The notes beneath the pieces are model-generated. The model saw only the letters and a program-made list of their open reading frames with translations. It was not told the DNA's origin and did not search any database. Both the position numbers and the translations under genes were made by a program. 64,000 bases of DNA from Sapria himalayana (taxonomy: Eukaryota; Streptophyta; Magnoliopsida; Malpighiales; Rafflesiaceae). Shown one piece after another: positions 1 to 12,620 of this stretch. Location: NCBI GenBank assembly GCA_029783825.1, contig JAREIK010002431.1, positions 106,777 to 170,776 on the forward strand, in the 5' to 3' direction. Positions within the stretch are counted from its first letter, which is position 1. Every line of letters starts with the position of its first letter.

Positions 1-292
1 GTATATATATTTACAAATAGTTATATTTAATTATATAGAGTGTTAATAGTTATACAATATTTATATATAGTTATATCATATAGTTATAAAATATGTATGT
101 ATTAAAATATAATTATATATACATTTATATAGTTATACATTAGTAAAATTAATTATATATAGTTATATATTAGTATACATAAGTATATTTTTTATAGAAA
201 TATAGTTATATAAAATTATCAATTAGTTATACATTATTATATAGTTAAAAATTAGTTATGTAAAGTTATAATATAGTTATAAAAATAGTTTA
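1..292. repeat. AT-rich simple-repeat tract (ATATAGTTAT-like)
   Basis: Degenerate short-period repeat dominated by TATATAGTTATA-like words with almost no G or C apart from the G of GTTA. It abuts the poly(A) end of minus-strand LINE A. A similar AT tract lies on the other side of that LINE (6636-7260), so the two may be one array split by the LINE. The words are the reverse complement of those in the AT-rich array at 44157-46085. Confidence 0.7.
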
Positions 293-1252
293 CTTTTTTT
301 GAAAAGTTTATTTTATTAATAAACCCTCTCTTTGGCGAGGAATACCATTTTTACAATCTAGAACTACCCTTTTCCCCCTTTTACACCATTGAATAAATAA
401 ATAAACAATACACATTTTGCTAAAGTGAATCTATTGTCCTATCTTTAATGCATCACTTCACTTTGATTCTATACAATCTACTATTTTACTTGAAGCTCGA
501 CTTTTTATCTTTTTATTGCTCTGTCCCTTATGCCTTTTTTGGCCCCTTTATCATATATGCCACCTTATCATCCTTCTTTGATTAAAATGTTGGCAGCCTT
601 TCTACTATTTTGTCCATATTTTTTTCATCCTCAGCCTTCTATTATCTATGCATTTGACCCTGCAAAATAGACACAAGGCAAAGAACACAAACTACTAATC
701 TACTAGTAGCAAATCCCTTCACTACCCTTGTACTATTTTAATGCTAATAGCCTCTTTGCCTCATGCCCTACACTTAAATCAGCATAACATAATAAATGCC
801 TCTGTTACAGCCTTTAACCCCTTTTACACTTAAACATAAAATAAGTAAAGCATGCATTTGATACTGCTTCTAGTTGTAGCTTTATCTATCTTCATGAATA
901 ATAAAACTTGACTTCCTTCATATTCACCTAACCTTCTTTGCATAATGTATGCATTTGACTGTCTCCCCTGCACCACAAGCCAAATCATAGAAAATAGGTA
1001 TATATAATTTAATTGCCTCCTGGCCGATGGTGTTAATTTAATTTGGCAACCTCACTCTCTGCCTTATATTGCTTTGTCGTCCCTGCACTTTAAAATACAT
1101 TAAGAATAGTTTAATGTACTACTTAATATAGATACCATTTGTCATAGCCATTTTCATATCCTTTCATCTTACTTATACCTGTAACCTAAAAACCAAAGCA
1201 GACAATAAATATTTATAATTACCCCACAGGACCGGGGAGATCAAAGATCAGA
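293..1252 (-). other. LINE A 3' UTR and A-tail
   Basis: Non-coding sequence downstream of ORF2. Its last ~60 bases (about 360-293, minus strand) include GGTATTCC, GCCAAA and an AATAAAATAAA stretch before the A-run. The end of LINE B (32460-32519) has the same order of words, which fixes the 3' terminus of both copies. Confidence 0.7.
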
Positions 1253-4200
1253 CTACTTTTTGAATTCTAATATACGAAATTCTAATTTATCTAATATGAT
1301 TAAGCCTTTATATTTCTCTAGTATATCATCCCTCAAATTCTTGTAATCCCTTCTTAAAGTCCTCTTTTGGCTAAATTATCTGCTACAGCATCGGTTCCTT
1401 ATATATCTACTTAATCTCCCCTTTTATGTCGGTTAAAAGACTTTAATTGTCTCTATCTGTTCTTCATACTGTCACATTTCTATTTTATTCATATCATATT
1501 CACCAGTATACTAGAATCCACATGTATTCATAATTTAATGTAAGAGTTTTCTTTGCATATTTTAAGGCCTTTATGTAATGCTAATATTTCTGCATTCAAG
1601 GCTGAAGATTCTTTTTCGTTCATTGTATAAGCTTTTATAACATTATCCTACTCATTTTTATCACCCCTCCTCCCCCTGCATCTCTGATGTCCCTGTTAAA
1701 ACTACCATCTGTGTTTAAAGCAAGCCTTCCCAATGAGGTTTTCCAAACACACCATCTAACTCAGAGATTTTTTCCTTAATTGCATGTAATCCCCATATCT
1801 TTCTTTCTCGTCTTCAATTTTCATGTTTCTAAATTTTAGTGGGAATCTGCTGATACCCATGAACAATCTTTTTTAATTTTTTTTATTATATGCTTAGCAT
1901 GCATTTTAATATCCTCAACCTACTTTTATTCCTAGCTTTCCACAGATTCCAGACTGTACATGTGCAGAATGTAATCACTTAGCCAATTACATACTTTATT
2001 CTTTGTGTGACTATCTTTCATCTCATTAGTCTTTCCTTGATATTTTCTAAGTTGTTGCTTACCTGTGCATTATCCTCAGATAATTCTAGACTTCCACTGC
2101 TATTTTTTCTGTTGAAAATAAATGGTCTACTTTCTATGTTAGTAAAATAGCATTCACACTTGGAAGCTAATTTTATTCCTTTAATTGATTATCGAGTCCA
2201 TGAGAATAGAATTCGATAAGAGCTTCCACATGAATACATTCATTTTTTGTGGTATCTTTCAGCTAGACTCCCTTAAAAACTTCTTGACTGATTTTTTTTT
2301 TCTTACTAAAATTTTTGCACTTTTAAGCATAACTTCCCTGTGGATTTAGGTCCATCTCCATACATTATTGATTAGGCGTGCATTACTTTCAACTAATTAT
2401 GTTTTTTAAGCATCATGTTCCAATTTCTAGATGCTTTTTCAAGATTCTTACATGTTTTATTTCCTAAGCCTATCTATCTTTCATATTACTCACCCACAGA
2501 CTATCATTCTGCTTGAGCCTCCACCATTTCTTACATGCCCAAGCCTTGGCCATATCATTTAATTTATTCAAGCCTAGACCCATTTTCTCATTTAACAGCA
2601 TATATCTTCTCATTTTTCCAATGTAGCTTATTTTTTCCTGATTTTTTACCTATAAAAATAGCCATTTCCTTTTCTAATTATTCATATCTTCTTTGGTGGT
2701 TGTAAGGATATTAAGATGTGTGCTATAGTTCCTTGGAGGACATGTTTAATTAATGTGATTCGTCCGCCATACTTAATATATTCTCCTTCCATTTCACTAT
2801 ATTACCTCTTAATTTATTCATTAAAAATGTTAGATATTCTTGTTTCAGTCTACCCTCGTATATAGGACAACCCAAGTACATTAATGCCCATTCACTCTGA
2901 TCAAAGCCTATAATTATTTTTACTCTTTGAATTTTCCTTTCAGGTGATTTCCTTGAAACCACAAATTGGCATTTATTTTTATTAAGTTGTTGCCCTGTTT
3001 CTTCCACTACTTTGTGAAATAACTTCATCATATTCTTCAATGATTTGCTTCTGGCATTTGTAAAGATAATTAAATCATCCGCATAAGCTAGGCAGCTTAC
3101 ATTCGGAGTATGTCTAGGTTTTTAAAAGCTAGTAATATTACCCTCCATTTTTCCTTTCAAACTTGTTATTAACAATTATATATATATATATATATATATA
3201 TTAAATAATAATGGTGATAAAGGATCCCCCTGTCTAAGTCCCCTAACATGCTTAAATTCCCCAAATGCCTCACCATTAATTAGAAATTTTACCCATGTGT
3301 TAGAGAAGCATCTATATATTAGATCTATCCAGAATTCTAAAAATCTCATTTTCTTCATCGTGTAGCAAAAAATATCTCATTCCACTCTGTCAAATGCTTT
3401 AAACAAGTCTAATTTCATTAACAACAATATGGCCCCTAACTTTGGCCCCTATTTCTTTCATCAATTCTACAGTTAAATTAATGTTTTCCATCATTAATCT
3501 ATTTTTAACGAATCCTGCTTGTTCTACCGAAATAATGGAGGGAATTTCCCTATTTAGTTTATTATGCATGACTTTTGTTAAAATTTTATACACCAAATTA
3601 CATAGACTTATAGGTCTATAATCTTCACTTTTTTGCATATTACCTTTCTTGGGTATCAGTAAAATATATGAGCTGGCCCGTGAATTTGTGATTTCTGCTC
3701 CTACGAAAACCCAATCAATTATGGTTGTCAGCTCTTTATTTATTATATTCCATGTTTGCTTGTAGAAACCATTATTCTATCTGTCTGGACCCGCTGAATT
3801 GTCTTTATTTCCACTAAAGTCTACAGATTCTATCTCCTCCTCACTGGGGCACTCTTCTAGTAGTTTATTTTGTTCTTCAGTTACTCTTTTGTCTATTTGT
3901 CGAATTAAGGAATCATCCCTTTGTTGGCTGGGACCACTAAGATGTCTTTTAAAATAATCTTCCAAAACTTTTTTAAGTTCTCCTTCCTCGTCTATCCACT
4001 TGCCCATATCATTTTTGATACCTTTTATTTCGTGTCTTTGGTTTATTAATTTTACAACTGCATTAAAAAACTTAGTGTTTCTATCCCCTTCCTTAAGCCA
4101 CATTACCTTAGCTCTCTGTTTCCAAAAAAATTCTTTCATATGCAGCAATAATTTTAATTCTGCATTTACTTTATTTAAATTAATTTTAGAAGACTCATCT

Positions 4201-5129
4201 TGATTATTCTCATGCTCTATTTCTCATTTACATACTTTAGATTCGGTATCCTGAATATTTTTGTTTATATTCCCAAATCTTTCTCTATTCCACTTACTAA
4301 GTTCAAATTTTAACCTACGTAGTTATATAGCTAGAACCTGCATGGGATTCCAATTTGTTGGATCTAGCCATGAGTTTTTACTATTCCATCAAACTCTTTA
4401 TGCAAGCCCCACATGTTTTGATATTTAAAAGTTTTATTTATTCCCTCTCTAACTTTAAATCTCAGAAGAAAGGGGCGGTGAGCTGAGCATGTTCTGCTCA
4501 AGTGTTCACACTCACCCCTCCATAGTAGTCCACCCATTTAATGTTATAGAGAATATGGTCAAGTCTAGACCAAATCCTTCTTCTAGTTTTCTAGTTATTG
4601 CACCATGTCAAGCTAGGACCAATTACTCAGCCTCCATAAGATTTATGTTATTAATTACCTCATTAAATTGAACTATAGCTGAGGGGTCAGGCGAGTTTCA
4701 TCCTTTTTTTTCTTTACCATTTCAAATTACATTAAAGTCCCCTCATATAATCCATAGAGTATTTTTATCATCTATCATCCTCATTTCACTTCATAAATCT
4801 TTGTTTTTTTCTTTCGAGTTACTGGTATATACCACCAATATAATTGGATCAATATTTTTCTTTAGCTTAAAATTAATGATCTGATCCGCCTTTGAAATAA
4901 TTTGTATATCAATTTTCTTTTTCCATAACATTCATATCTAACCATTATTATAAGAGAATGCATTTTCTAGACCTAACTTCTTTTTATATAAATCTAAAGA
5001 ATCCTTAGTAACCATAGGTTCCGCTATTATTACAATTATAATACTATGAATTTTAATTAATTTTTTAATTCTATTTATCGATGGAGTATTTCCTACTCAT
5101 CTTATGTTCCAATATAAACTATTGTACAT
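1253..5129 (-). pseudogene. LINE A ORF2 pseudogene (endonuclease, reverse transcriptase, RNase H)
   Basis: ORF2 nicks target DNA and reverse-transcribes element RNA. ATG 5129 begins MYNSLYWNIR, the usual start of the apurinic-type endonuclease, with a GDFNV motif further in. The RT region shows LIPKKG and SEDYRPISLCNLVYKIL (about 3650-3580), then GLRQGDPLSPLLFN (about 3255-3205). An intact YADD box lies at 3085-3074, and YLGCPIYEGRL near 2860. A C-terminal RNase H-like stretch with LNTDGSF lies near 1700, and the frame ends at a TAG at 1255-1253. Many stops and frameshifts make it a pseudogene. A TA microsatellite (about 3178-3201) sits immediately after the GDPLSPLLFN motif. There LINE C has an ordinary codon stretch, so this is a local expansion inside the RT. 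Confidence 0.88.
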
Positions 5130-6480
5130 TATTAGGTCTGACCTGCGCTCTGGTTATGCATCTTGACTGATAATACATAAATAAATATTTTTTCATATTT
5201 TTTGAACTTTTGTATATGCTTGATTTGGCCTGCTAATTTTTGTTTACTAATTTTAATTTACTTATTTGGAAACTAATCAATTTTAATTCCTCTATTGCGT
5301 TGTCTCTACTATTCGGTAACTCCTCCCAATCTTTTTGAGTCATCCTATGTCAATGTCAAGCCTAGACTTTGCATTTCTTTTTGCCTATCCATAATGGGCC
5401 AGCTTTTAGCCTCGGTTCCTTTCTTCGAAAGGAGGTCATCTTCCTCCCTATTAAAATTTATTATTTCTTTTACAAAATTAGTTTCTATTTCTGTTTTTTT
5501 GTCTCTCTTCCCAAAACCCATCCTTCCTGCCCTTTCCATCTCCTTAACCCCCTTATTTAGCCACTTCTTTATTTCTATTATCTTTCTCCTACCTTCCTCA
5601 CAATCCCCTTCTTCATTCCCTCCCCCCAACTCTTCTGCCCTACTGCTTACATCCCCTACTGCTGCCTCTCTCCGTCCCAACCCTTCCTCCCCCCCCCCCC
5701 CCCCCCCCCCCCCACTGCCTAAACCCTTCTTCAGCCCCTCCTCTGCCCTCACCTCTTTTGCCTTATCCTCTTGCCTTCTTCTAGCCCAATTTCCCCCCTC
5801 TCCCTCAAATTTGTTCGGCCTATCCCTCTTCCCCCTCCCTTAACAATGCAATTCAAAACTGGATGACCCAGTCTCTTACAGTTTATAAAATATTGGGGAA
5901 GATTTTCAGCAATTATTTCTTGCCAATGCACACTTGAGTGTCCACTACCCACCTACACTATATTCGGAATAGAAGCATAAACATCCACCACCACACACAC
6001 CCTTGCCATGCTCGGCCTTGTAATGTAGGCCGTAGCTTCATCCATTATCCAAGGCTTACCCACACATCTAGCATTATGGAATAAGGAGAACTTACAGAAT
6101 CGATGAAATGGGAGATGAGGCAGAGAAAACCAAACCAAGGCATATACAGATTCTTCCTTAGGGTTGAATTCGGGTGTCCATTTGAACATCCTCATTGGAT
6201 ATCCCATGATATTCCACTACCCACGTTACCATAATTGAAGGAAATCTTCTTCCTCCTTAATTTGTATCATTATATGTTTTGCGTCATACCACACAATCCT
6301 TACCGACTTTCGTAGCTTCAAGGCTTCAAAAAACGCATATATTTCCTTGAACTCAGGATTCCCGTGAGAAAATTTGCCGAGGAGTGTAAGATTGAATGGG
6401 GCAGTAACCTTCTCGATATGCTCTTTCGAGAAGCAAACTACCGGTGCCTCCTCTTTCATACTATAAATGGGATTGAGCAT
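5119..6480 (-). pseudogene. LINE A ORF1 pseudogene (DUF4283 plus zinc knuckle)
   Basis: This encodes the nucleic-acid-binding ORF1 protein of plant L1 elements, expected to package element RNA. From the first in-frame ATG (6480) the product begins MLNP and continues through a DUF4283 region. That region includes GKFSHGNPEF and MRMFKWTPEFNPKEESVYAL (about 6400-6130), which LINE B and C also show. A CCHC-type knuckle near 5847-5890 reads FINCKRLGHPVLNC. The C-terminal part is acidic/basic and ends near TRAQ-type residues. Damage seen: two in-frame stops near 6220, one near 5953, and a frameshift near 5750 beside a 25-C run (5689-5713) that reads as poly-glycine. The ORF1 stop (5121-5119) lies beyond the ORF2 ATG. 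A GTG at 6594 also opens the frame, but ATG 6480 matches the other copies. Confidence 0.85.
5689..5713. repeat. Uninterrupted run of 25 C (G on the LINE A sense strand)
   Basis: Homopolymer inside LINE A ORF1. The sense strand is poly-G, encoding poly-glycine, close to the ORF1 frameshift. LINE C has only short G-runs in the equivalent region (about 60660-60750). The length may include assembly or sequencing error. Confidence 0.85.
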
Positions 6481-6635
6481 ATCGGCTTCCTTAATAACCG
6501 AAGCACACGATTTTTTTATTGAATATCTTAGAAAAATTCTCGATAACTCAAGCTTGCAAGCTTCAACAATGAAGTTTCGCTTTCTACGAAACACACTTTC
6601 TCTCTCTAGAATTGAGAGAGAAGCAAAAAAATCTT

Positions 6636-7260
6636 TTTATAAAAATAATTTTTTTTATTATAAATATAGTTATAAATATTTTTATATAAAATGGCATATA
6701 ATTATATAATTAAACATGTGTATCTATACAATATTTGTGAATAAAATATTTTTATAAATGTTACTTAAATATTATTATATTTATTTGTAACACTTTATAA
6801 ATAATATAAAGTAAATATATCACATTTAGATAAACATTATAAATATTCTATATTTATATAAAAAAATATGTAATATATATATACAAAATTGTATAATCAT
6901 TAATTTACATAATTGTTATATAAAAAAATATAAAAATTGATAGTTTAATGTAAATGTTGTATAGATATTTATAAACATTAATACATATATATTAATATTT
7001 ATATATAACATTATATGTTTATATAAACATATCAATGTGTATTTATAATGCAATACGTTTATATATATTAAAGTATAGACATTTATAAATAATGTCATAT
7101 GATTATATAAATATATAAAAGTTTATATATACTGTTTTAGACATTTAAGATTAACATTATATAAAAGTTTGATTTACCATTAATCATTATATATATATAT
7201 ATATATTAAAGTATAGACATTTATGCATAATGTCATATGATTATATAAATATAAGCCATT
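6636..7260. repeat. AT-rich low-complexity tract
   Basis: Nearly pure A/T with ATATTTATAAA-like words and one near-repeated segment (7080-7115 resembles 7200-7245). It lies directly upstream of the LINE A 5' end and resembles the tract at 1-292. No coding content. Confidence 0.6.
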
Positions 7261-7690
7261 AACATTAAGATTATCTGGATGCAAACATTCTATAATTGAA
7301 ATCAAAATCAATAAAATCCTAAAAATCCAAATAGTAGAAGAACAAAGATTAAATTGCAAATTTATAGTTTAATTAATTATGTCAAGTCAAAATCATGTTA
7401 GGTTAAAAAAATGAAGCAAAAATGAAGAAATTTGGAGGAGAAATAAAATAACCTAATACCCGGATATTGAAAAAACAAAAATCCGATTGTCTATATATAA
7501 TTCAGAGAGATAGAGATATATATAAACATTTTGAAGGAGAAGAACAAAGAAAAACTTATTTATATTCAGAAGAAGAGAACAAATTTTATTGAATTTATGC
7601 TTGCAATTATCTCTGCTTCAAAAATTGATAGAGTTTTGAATAAATGTAGGTATTAATGACTTAGCAATTAAATTTTAAATCAAAAAATTA
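7261..7690. other. AT-rich sequence with no recognised feature
   Basis: AT-rich sequence between the simple repeat and the first GGTCGGTAA-type repeat. No frame or repeat family was recognised; it may be internal sequence of the CACTA-type element ending at 8983. Confidence 0.4.
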
Positions 7691-8983
7691 AAACTATGTA
7701 TCATCGACAAAATTTATGGTCGGTAAAAGGTCGGTAAGGACAAAGTTATAAGTATTTGGACATCTATTTTACCGACCAATTTTAATAGTAATATGTTTTT
7801 GGTCATTAAATGGTTGGTAATTTGTCGACAATTTCTATTTGCTAGTTTCATCCTAATTTATAGACCAATTTCTGACCAAAAACATTTAGTCGGTAGATAT
7901 GGTCAGTATTTGGTCGTGAAATAGTCGGTAATTACCGACCAAAATATTCGGTCAGACATTTGGTTAGTAATTACGATGTTATATATATATTGGATAATCA
8001 CTTTACCGACCATTTTTAATGGTTATATATTTTTGGTCATTAAATAGTCGGTATTTTGTTGGCAATTTCTATTTGTTAATTCCATCCTATTTTATAGATC
8101 AATTTCTAATTAAAAATATTTGGTCTGTAGGTATGGTCGGTATTTGGTCGTGAAATGGTCAGTAATTACCGATCTAAATATTCGGATAGATGTTTAGTCG
8201 GTAATTATAACATTATAAATATATTGGATAACTACTTTACCGACCATTTTTAATGGTTATATATTCTTGAACAGTAAATGGTCGGTATTTTGTAGGCAAT
8301 CGCTAATTCCATTCTAATTTACAAATCAATTCTCGACGAAAAATATTTAGTTGGTAGGTATGATCGTGGCCATGAAATGGTAGGTAATTACTGACCTAAT
8401 TATTTGATCGGAAGTTTAATCGGTAATTATGATGTTATAAATATATTGGATAACCATCTACCGACCATTTTTAATGGTTATATATTTTTGGTCATTAAAT
8501 GGATGGTAATCTTTCAGCAATGTTTTTCGCTAATTCACACCTAATTTACAGACCATATCCAACCAAATATATTTAGTCGGCGATACATGGTCGGTAGTTG
8601 GTCAGAAATTTGATTGGAAACTTTGAATCTTTAAATTAGTTGTGAATTTGTAAGTATTTATCGACCTATATATTTGGTCGGTAAATAGTCGGTGAGTACG
8701 AAGTTATAAATAATTTAAAAACTCACCATACCAACCAATTTTAATGATAATATATGTTTGGTCAATAAATGGTCGGTAATATATTCGATAACAAATCTAC
8801 AGACCGATTTCTAATCAAAAACAATTGGTCAGTAATTATTGTGAGTCTTTGGTCGGAAATTTGGTAGAAAAATTTTCTTTTGATGCCCTTTTTTGGTCCT
8901 AAAATGGTCGTGATTTGGAAAGTAATTACTGACCAAGTTTTAGGTGGGCAATTTGGTAAGTAATTTCGCAATTTTTAGTAGTG
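7691..8983. mobile_element. Terminal region of a CACTA (En/Spm) element, other end not seen
   Basis: The sequence ends at 8983 in the reverse complement of CACTACTAAAAATTGCG, a CACTA-type terminal inverted repeat, directly against the AATAAGAAG array. Inside are about five tandem copies of a ~235-bp unit, with ACCGACCA landmarks at 7771, 8005, 8239, 8460 and 8730. The units are rich in GGTCGGTAAT/ATTACCGACC words on both strands, as expected of subterminal transposase-binding repeats. The matching left end is not in the window, so a 3-bp duplication cannot be tested. The family differs from the CACTA at 37053-57262. Confidence 0.7.
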
Positions 8984-11900
8984 TTAAGAATGAGAAGAAT
9001 TAGAAGAATAATAAGAATAAGAAGAAAGAGAATAATAAGAAAAATAAGAAAAATAAGAAAATAAGAAAAATAAGAAGAATATGAAGAATAAGAAGAATAA
9101 GAAGAATAAGAAGAATAAGAAGAATAAGAAGAATAAGAAGAATAAGAAGAATAAGAAAAATTAGAAAAATTAGAAAAATAAGAAAAATAAGAAGAATACG
9201 AAAAATAAAAAGAATAAGAAGAATAAGAAGAATTGAAAGAATAAGAAGAATAAAAATAAAAAAAATAAGAAGAATAAAAAAGTATAAGAAGAATAAAAAG
9301 AAAAAGAAGAAAAAAAACAAAAAGATTAAAAAGAAAGAGAAGAATATGACAACTAATGACAATAAAAAGAATATGAAGAATGAGACAAATAATAAAAAAA
9401 AGATGATTAAGAAAAATAAGAAGAAAAAGAAGAATAAGAAAAGTAGGAATAATATGAAAGAAGAATAAGAAGGAAAGAAGAATAAAAAGAATAAGAAGAA
9501 TAATATGAAGTACAATAAGAAGAATAAAAAAAATAAGAAGAATAAGAAAAATATGAAGGATAAGAAGAATAATAAGACTAAGAAAAATAATAAGAATAAG
9601 AACAATAATAGGATAAAAAAATAAAAAGAATAATAAGAATAAAATGTAAATTAAAAATAAGAAGAATAAGAATACTAAGAATAATAAGAATAATAAGAAT
9701 AATAAAAATAATAAGAATAGTAAGAATATTAAGATGAATAAGAATAAATTAAATAATTAGAAGAATAAAAAGAATGAGAAGAATAATGAGAATAAGAAGA
9801 ATAATAAGAATAAAAATAATAAGAAGAAAAGGAAGAATAGGGAGGAAAAAAATAAAGAAGAATAAGAAGAAAAAGAAGAATAAAAAGAAAAAGAAAAATA
9901 AGAAGAATAAGAATAATATTTAGAATAAGAAGAATAAAAATAATAAGAAGAATAAAAAAAATAAGAAGAATAAGTATTATAAGAAGAATAATAAGAATAA
10001 AAAGAATATGAAAAATAATAATAATAATAATTAGAAGAATAAGATGAATAAGTAAAATATGAAGAATAAAAAAATAAGAATAATAATAAAAAATAAGAAT
10101 TAAATTAAGAATAAAAAGAATAAAAGAATAAAAAGAATGAGAAGAATGAGAAGAATGAGAAGAATGAGAAGAATGATAAGAATGAGAAGAATGAAAAAAA
10201 TGAGAAGAATAAAAAGAATAAGAAGAAAAGGATTAATAAAAAGAAAAAAATTAAAGAAGAATAAGAAGAAAAAGAAGAATTAAAAGAAAAAGAAGAAAAA
10301 GAATAATGGGAATAATAATAAGAATAAGAAGAATAAGAATAAGAAGAAGAATAGGAATAATAATTAGAATAAGAAGAATAAGAATAATAAGAAGATTAAA
10401 AAGAATAAGAAGAATAGGAAGAATAAGTATTATAAGAAGAAGAATAAGAATATGGAGAATAAGTATTATAAGAAGAATAATAAGAATAAAAAGAATATGA
10501 AAAATAATAATAATTAAAATAATAATAAGAATTAGAAGAATAAGAAGAATAAGATGAATAAGAAGAATAATTAAATTATGAAGAATAAAAAAAAAGAAGA
10601 ATAATAATAAAAAATAAGAATTAAGAATAAGAAGAATAAGAAGACTAAGAAGAATAAGAAGAATAAGAAGACTAAGAAGACTAAGAAGAATAAGAAGAAT
10701 AAGAAGAATAAGAAAAATAAGAAGAAAGAAGAATAAGAAGAATAAGAAGAATAATAAGAATAAGAAGAATAAGAAGAATAAGAAGAATAAGAAGAATAAG
10801 AACAATAAGAAGAAAAAGAAGCATAAGAAGCATAAGAAGAATAAGAAGAAAAAGAAGAATAAGTAAAATATATAGAAAAAGAAGAATTATATGAATAAGA
10901 AGAATAAGAATCAATAGAAGAATAAAAAGAATAAGACAGATAATGAAATTGAGAAGATAAAGAAAAATAAAAATAATAAGAAGAATGAGAAGAAAAGCAG
11001 AATAAGAAGAATAAAAATAATAAAAAGAGTAAGAACAATAAGAAGAATAAAAAAATAAAAAGAATAATCAGTATAAGAAGAATAAAAAAATATGTAGAAT
11101 AAGAAGAATAATAAGAATAAGAAGAATAAGAATAATAAGAAGAATATGAAGAATATGAAGAATATGAAGAATATGAAGAATATGAAGAATATGAAGAATA
11201 TGAAGAATATGAAGAATCAGAAGAATAAGAAGAATAAGAATAATAAGAAGAATAAGAAGAATAAGAAGAATAAGAAGAATAAGAAGAATAAGAAGAATAA
11301 GAAGAATAAAAAGAATAAGAAGACTAAGATGAATAAGAAGAATAAGATGAATAAGAATAATAAGAAGTATAATAATAATAATAAGAATAAGAAGAATCAT
11401 AAGAATACGAAGAATAAAAAGAATATTAACAATATGAAGAATCAGAAGAAAGATAAGAACAAGAAGAATAATAAGAATAATAAGAAAAAAAATAAGACGA
11501 ATAAAAAGAATAAGAAGCATAAGATGAATAAGAATAAAAAGAAGATTAAAAAATCAGAAGAATAAGAAGAATACTAAAAGTAAGTAGAATAAGAAACAAA
11601 AGAAGAATAAGAATGATAAAAATAATAAAAAGAATAAGAAAAATAAGAATAATAAGAAAAATAAGAAGAAAAAAAACTATATAAGAATAAAAAGATTAAG
11701 AAAGATAAGAAGAATTAGAAGAATAAAAAAAATAAGAAAGATAAGAAGAATATGAAGGATAAGAAGAAGAAAAATAAGAATAATAAAAAGAATATGAAGA
11801 ATAAGAAAAATAATAAGAATTATAAGAATAAAAACAAAATTAAGAATTAGAAGAATTAGAAGAATAATAATAAATATACTAATAAAAAGAATAAAAAGAA

Positions 11901-12620
11901 TGAGAACAATTAGAAGAATAAGAAGAAAAAGTAGAATAAAATAGAATAAGAAGAATTAGAAGAATTAGAAGAATAAGAAGAATAAGAAGAATAAGAAGAA
12001 TAAGAAGAATTAGAAGAATAAGAAGAATAAGAAGAATAAGAAGAATAAGAAGAATAAGAAGAATAAGAAAAATATGAAGAATAAAAATAATAAGAAGAAT
12101 AACAAGAATAACAAGAATGAGAAGAATAAGAAGAAGGAGAGAATAAAAAAATTAATAAGAATAAAATGAATAAGAAGAATAAGAAGAATTTAAAAAATTA
12201 TAAGGAAATAAGAATAAGAAGAATAATAAAAATAAGTATAATATTAAGGATAAGAAGAATAAAAAGAATAAATAGAATTAGAAAAATAAAAAGAATAAAA
12301 AGAATAAAAAGGATAAGTAGAATAATAATAATAATAAAACTTAAGAATAATAAATATAAGAAGAATAAGAATAATAAAATAATTAGAAGAATAAAAAGAA
12401 TGAGAAGAATAAGAAGAATAAAAAAAATGAGAATAAAAAGAATAAGAAAAATAATAAAAATAAGAAGAATAAGAATAATAAGAAGAATAAGAATAATAAG
12501 AAGAATAAGAAGAATAATAAGAATTAGAATAAGAAGAAAAGAAGAATGAAAAGAATAAGAAGAATAAGAAGAATGAGAAGAATAAGAAGAATAGCAAGAT
12601 TATGAAGAATAAGAAAAATA
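8984..12620. repeat. (AATAAGAAG)n array, block 1
   Basis: About 3.6 kb of degenerate 9-bp repeats, AAT-AAG-AAG on the + strand, with very few C. Local sub-arrays have their own variant: AATGAGAAG near 10130-10200, AATATGAAG near 11146-11215 and pure AATAAGAAG near 11965-12065. Long apparent frames on both strands (Asn/Lys or Ile/Leu/Phe/Ser only) are artefacts of the repeat. The left boundary is a CACTA terminus and the right boundary is the 5' end of LINE B. Confidence 0.95.

Larger units (their letters stand above)
293..6635 (-). mobile_element. LINE A: full-length plant L1-clade retrotransposon, degenerate
   Basis: Read on the minus strand, it has a short 5' UTR (about 6635-6481, with a CTCTCTC/GAGAGAG segment shared with LINE C), ORF1 (DUF4283 RNA-binding type), ORF2 (endonuclease, reverse transcriptase, RNase H), a 3' UTR of about 0.95 kb and an A-run at 300-293. 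Its protein remnants align by eye with those of LINE B and LINE C in this window. Its length of about 6.3 kb matches LINE B once the LTR element inside LINE B is removed (about 6.4 kb), so it looks full length. Target duplications cannot be told apart from the flanking AT repeats. Both ORFs are broken. Confidence 0.88.

Noticed and set aside
5295..5843. 182-codon + strand frame rich in Ser/Pro
   Set aside because: Antisense shadow of LINE A ORF1.
7700..8983. CRISPR-like or satellite interpretation of the GGTCGGTAA repeats
   Set aside because: Units are about 235 bp with no spacer-repeat design and they end in a CACTA terminus.
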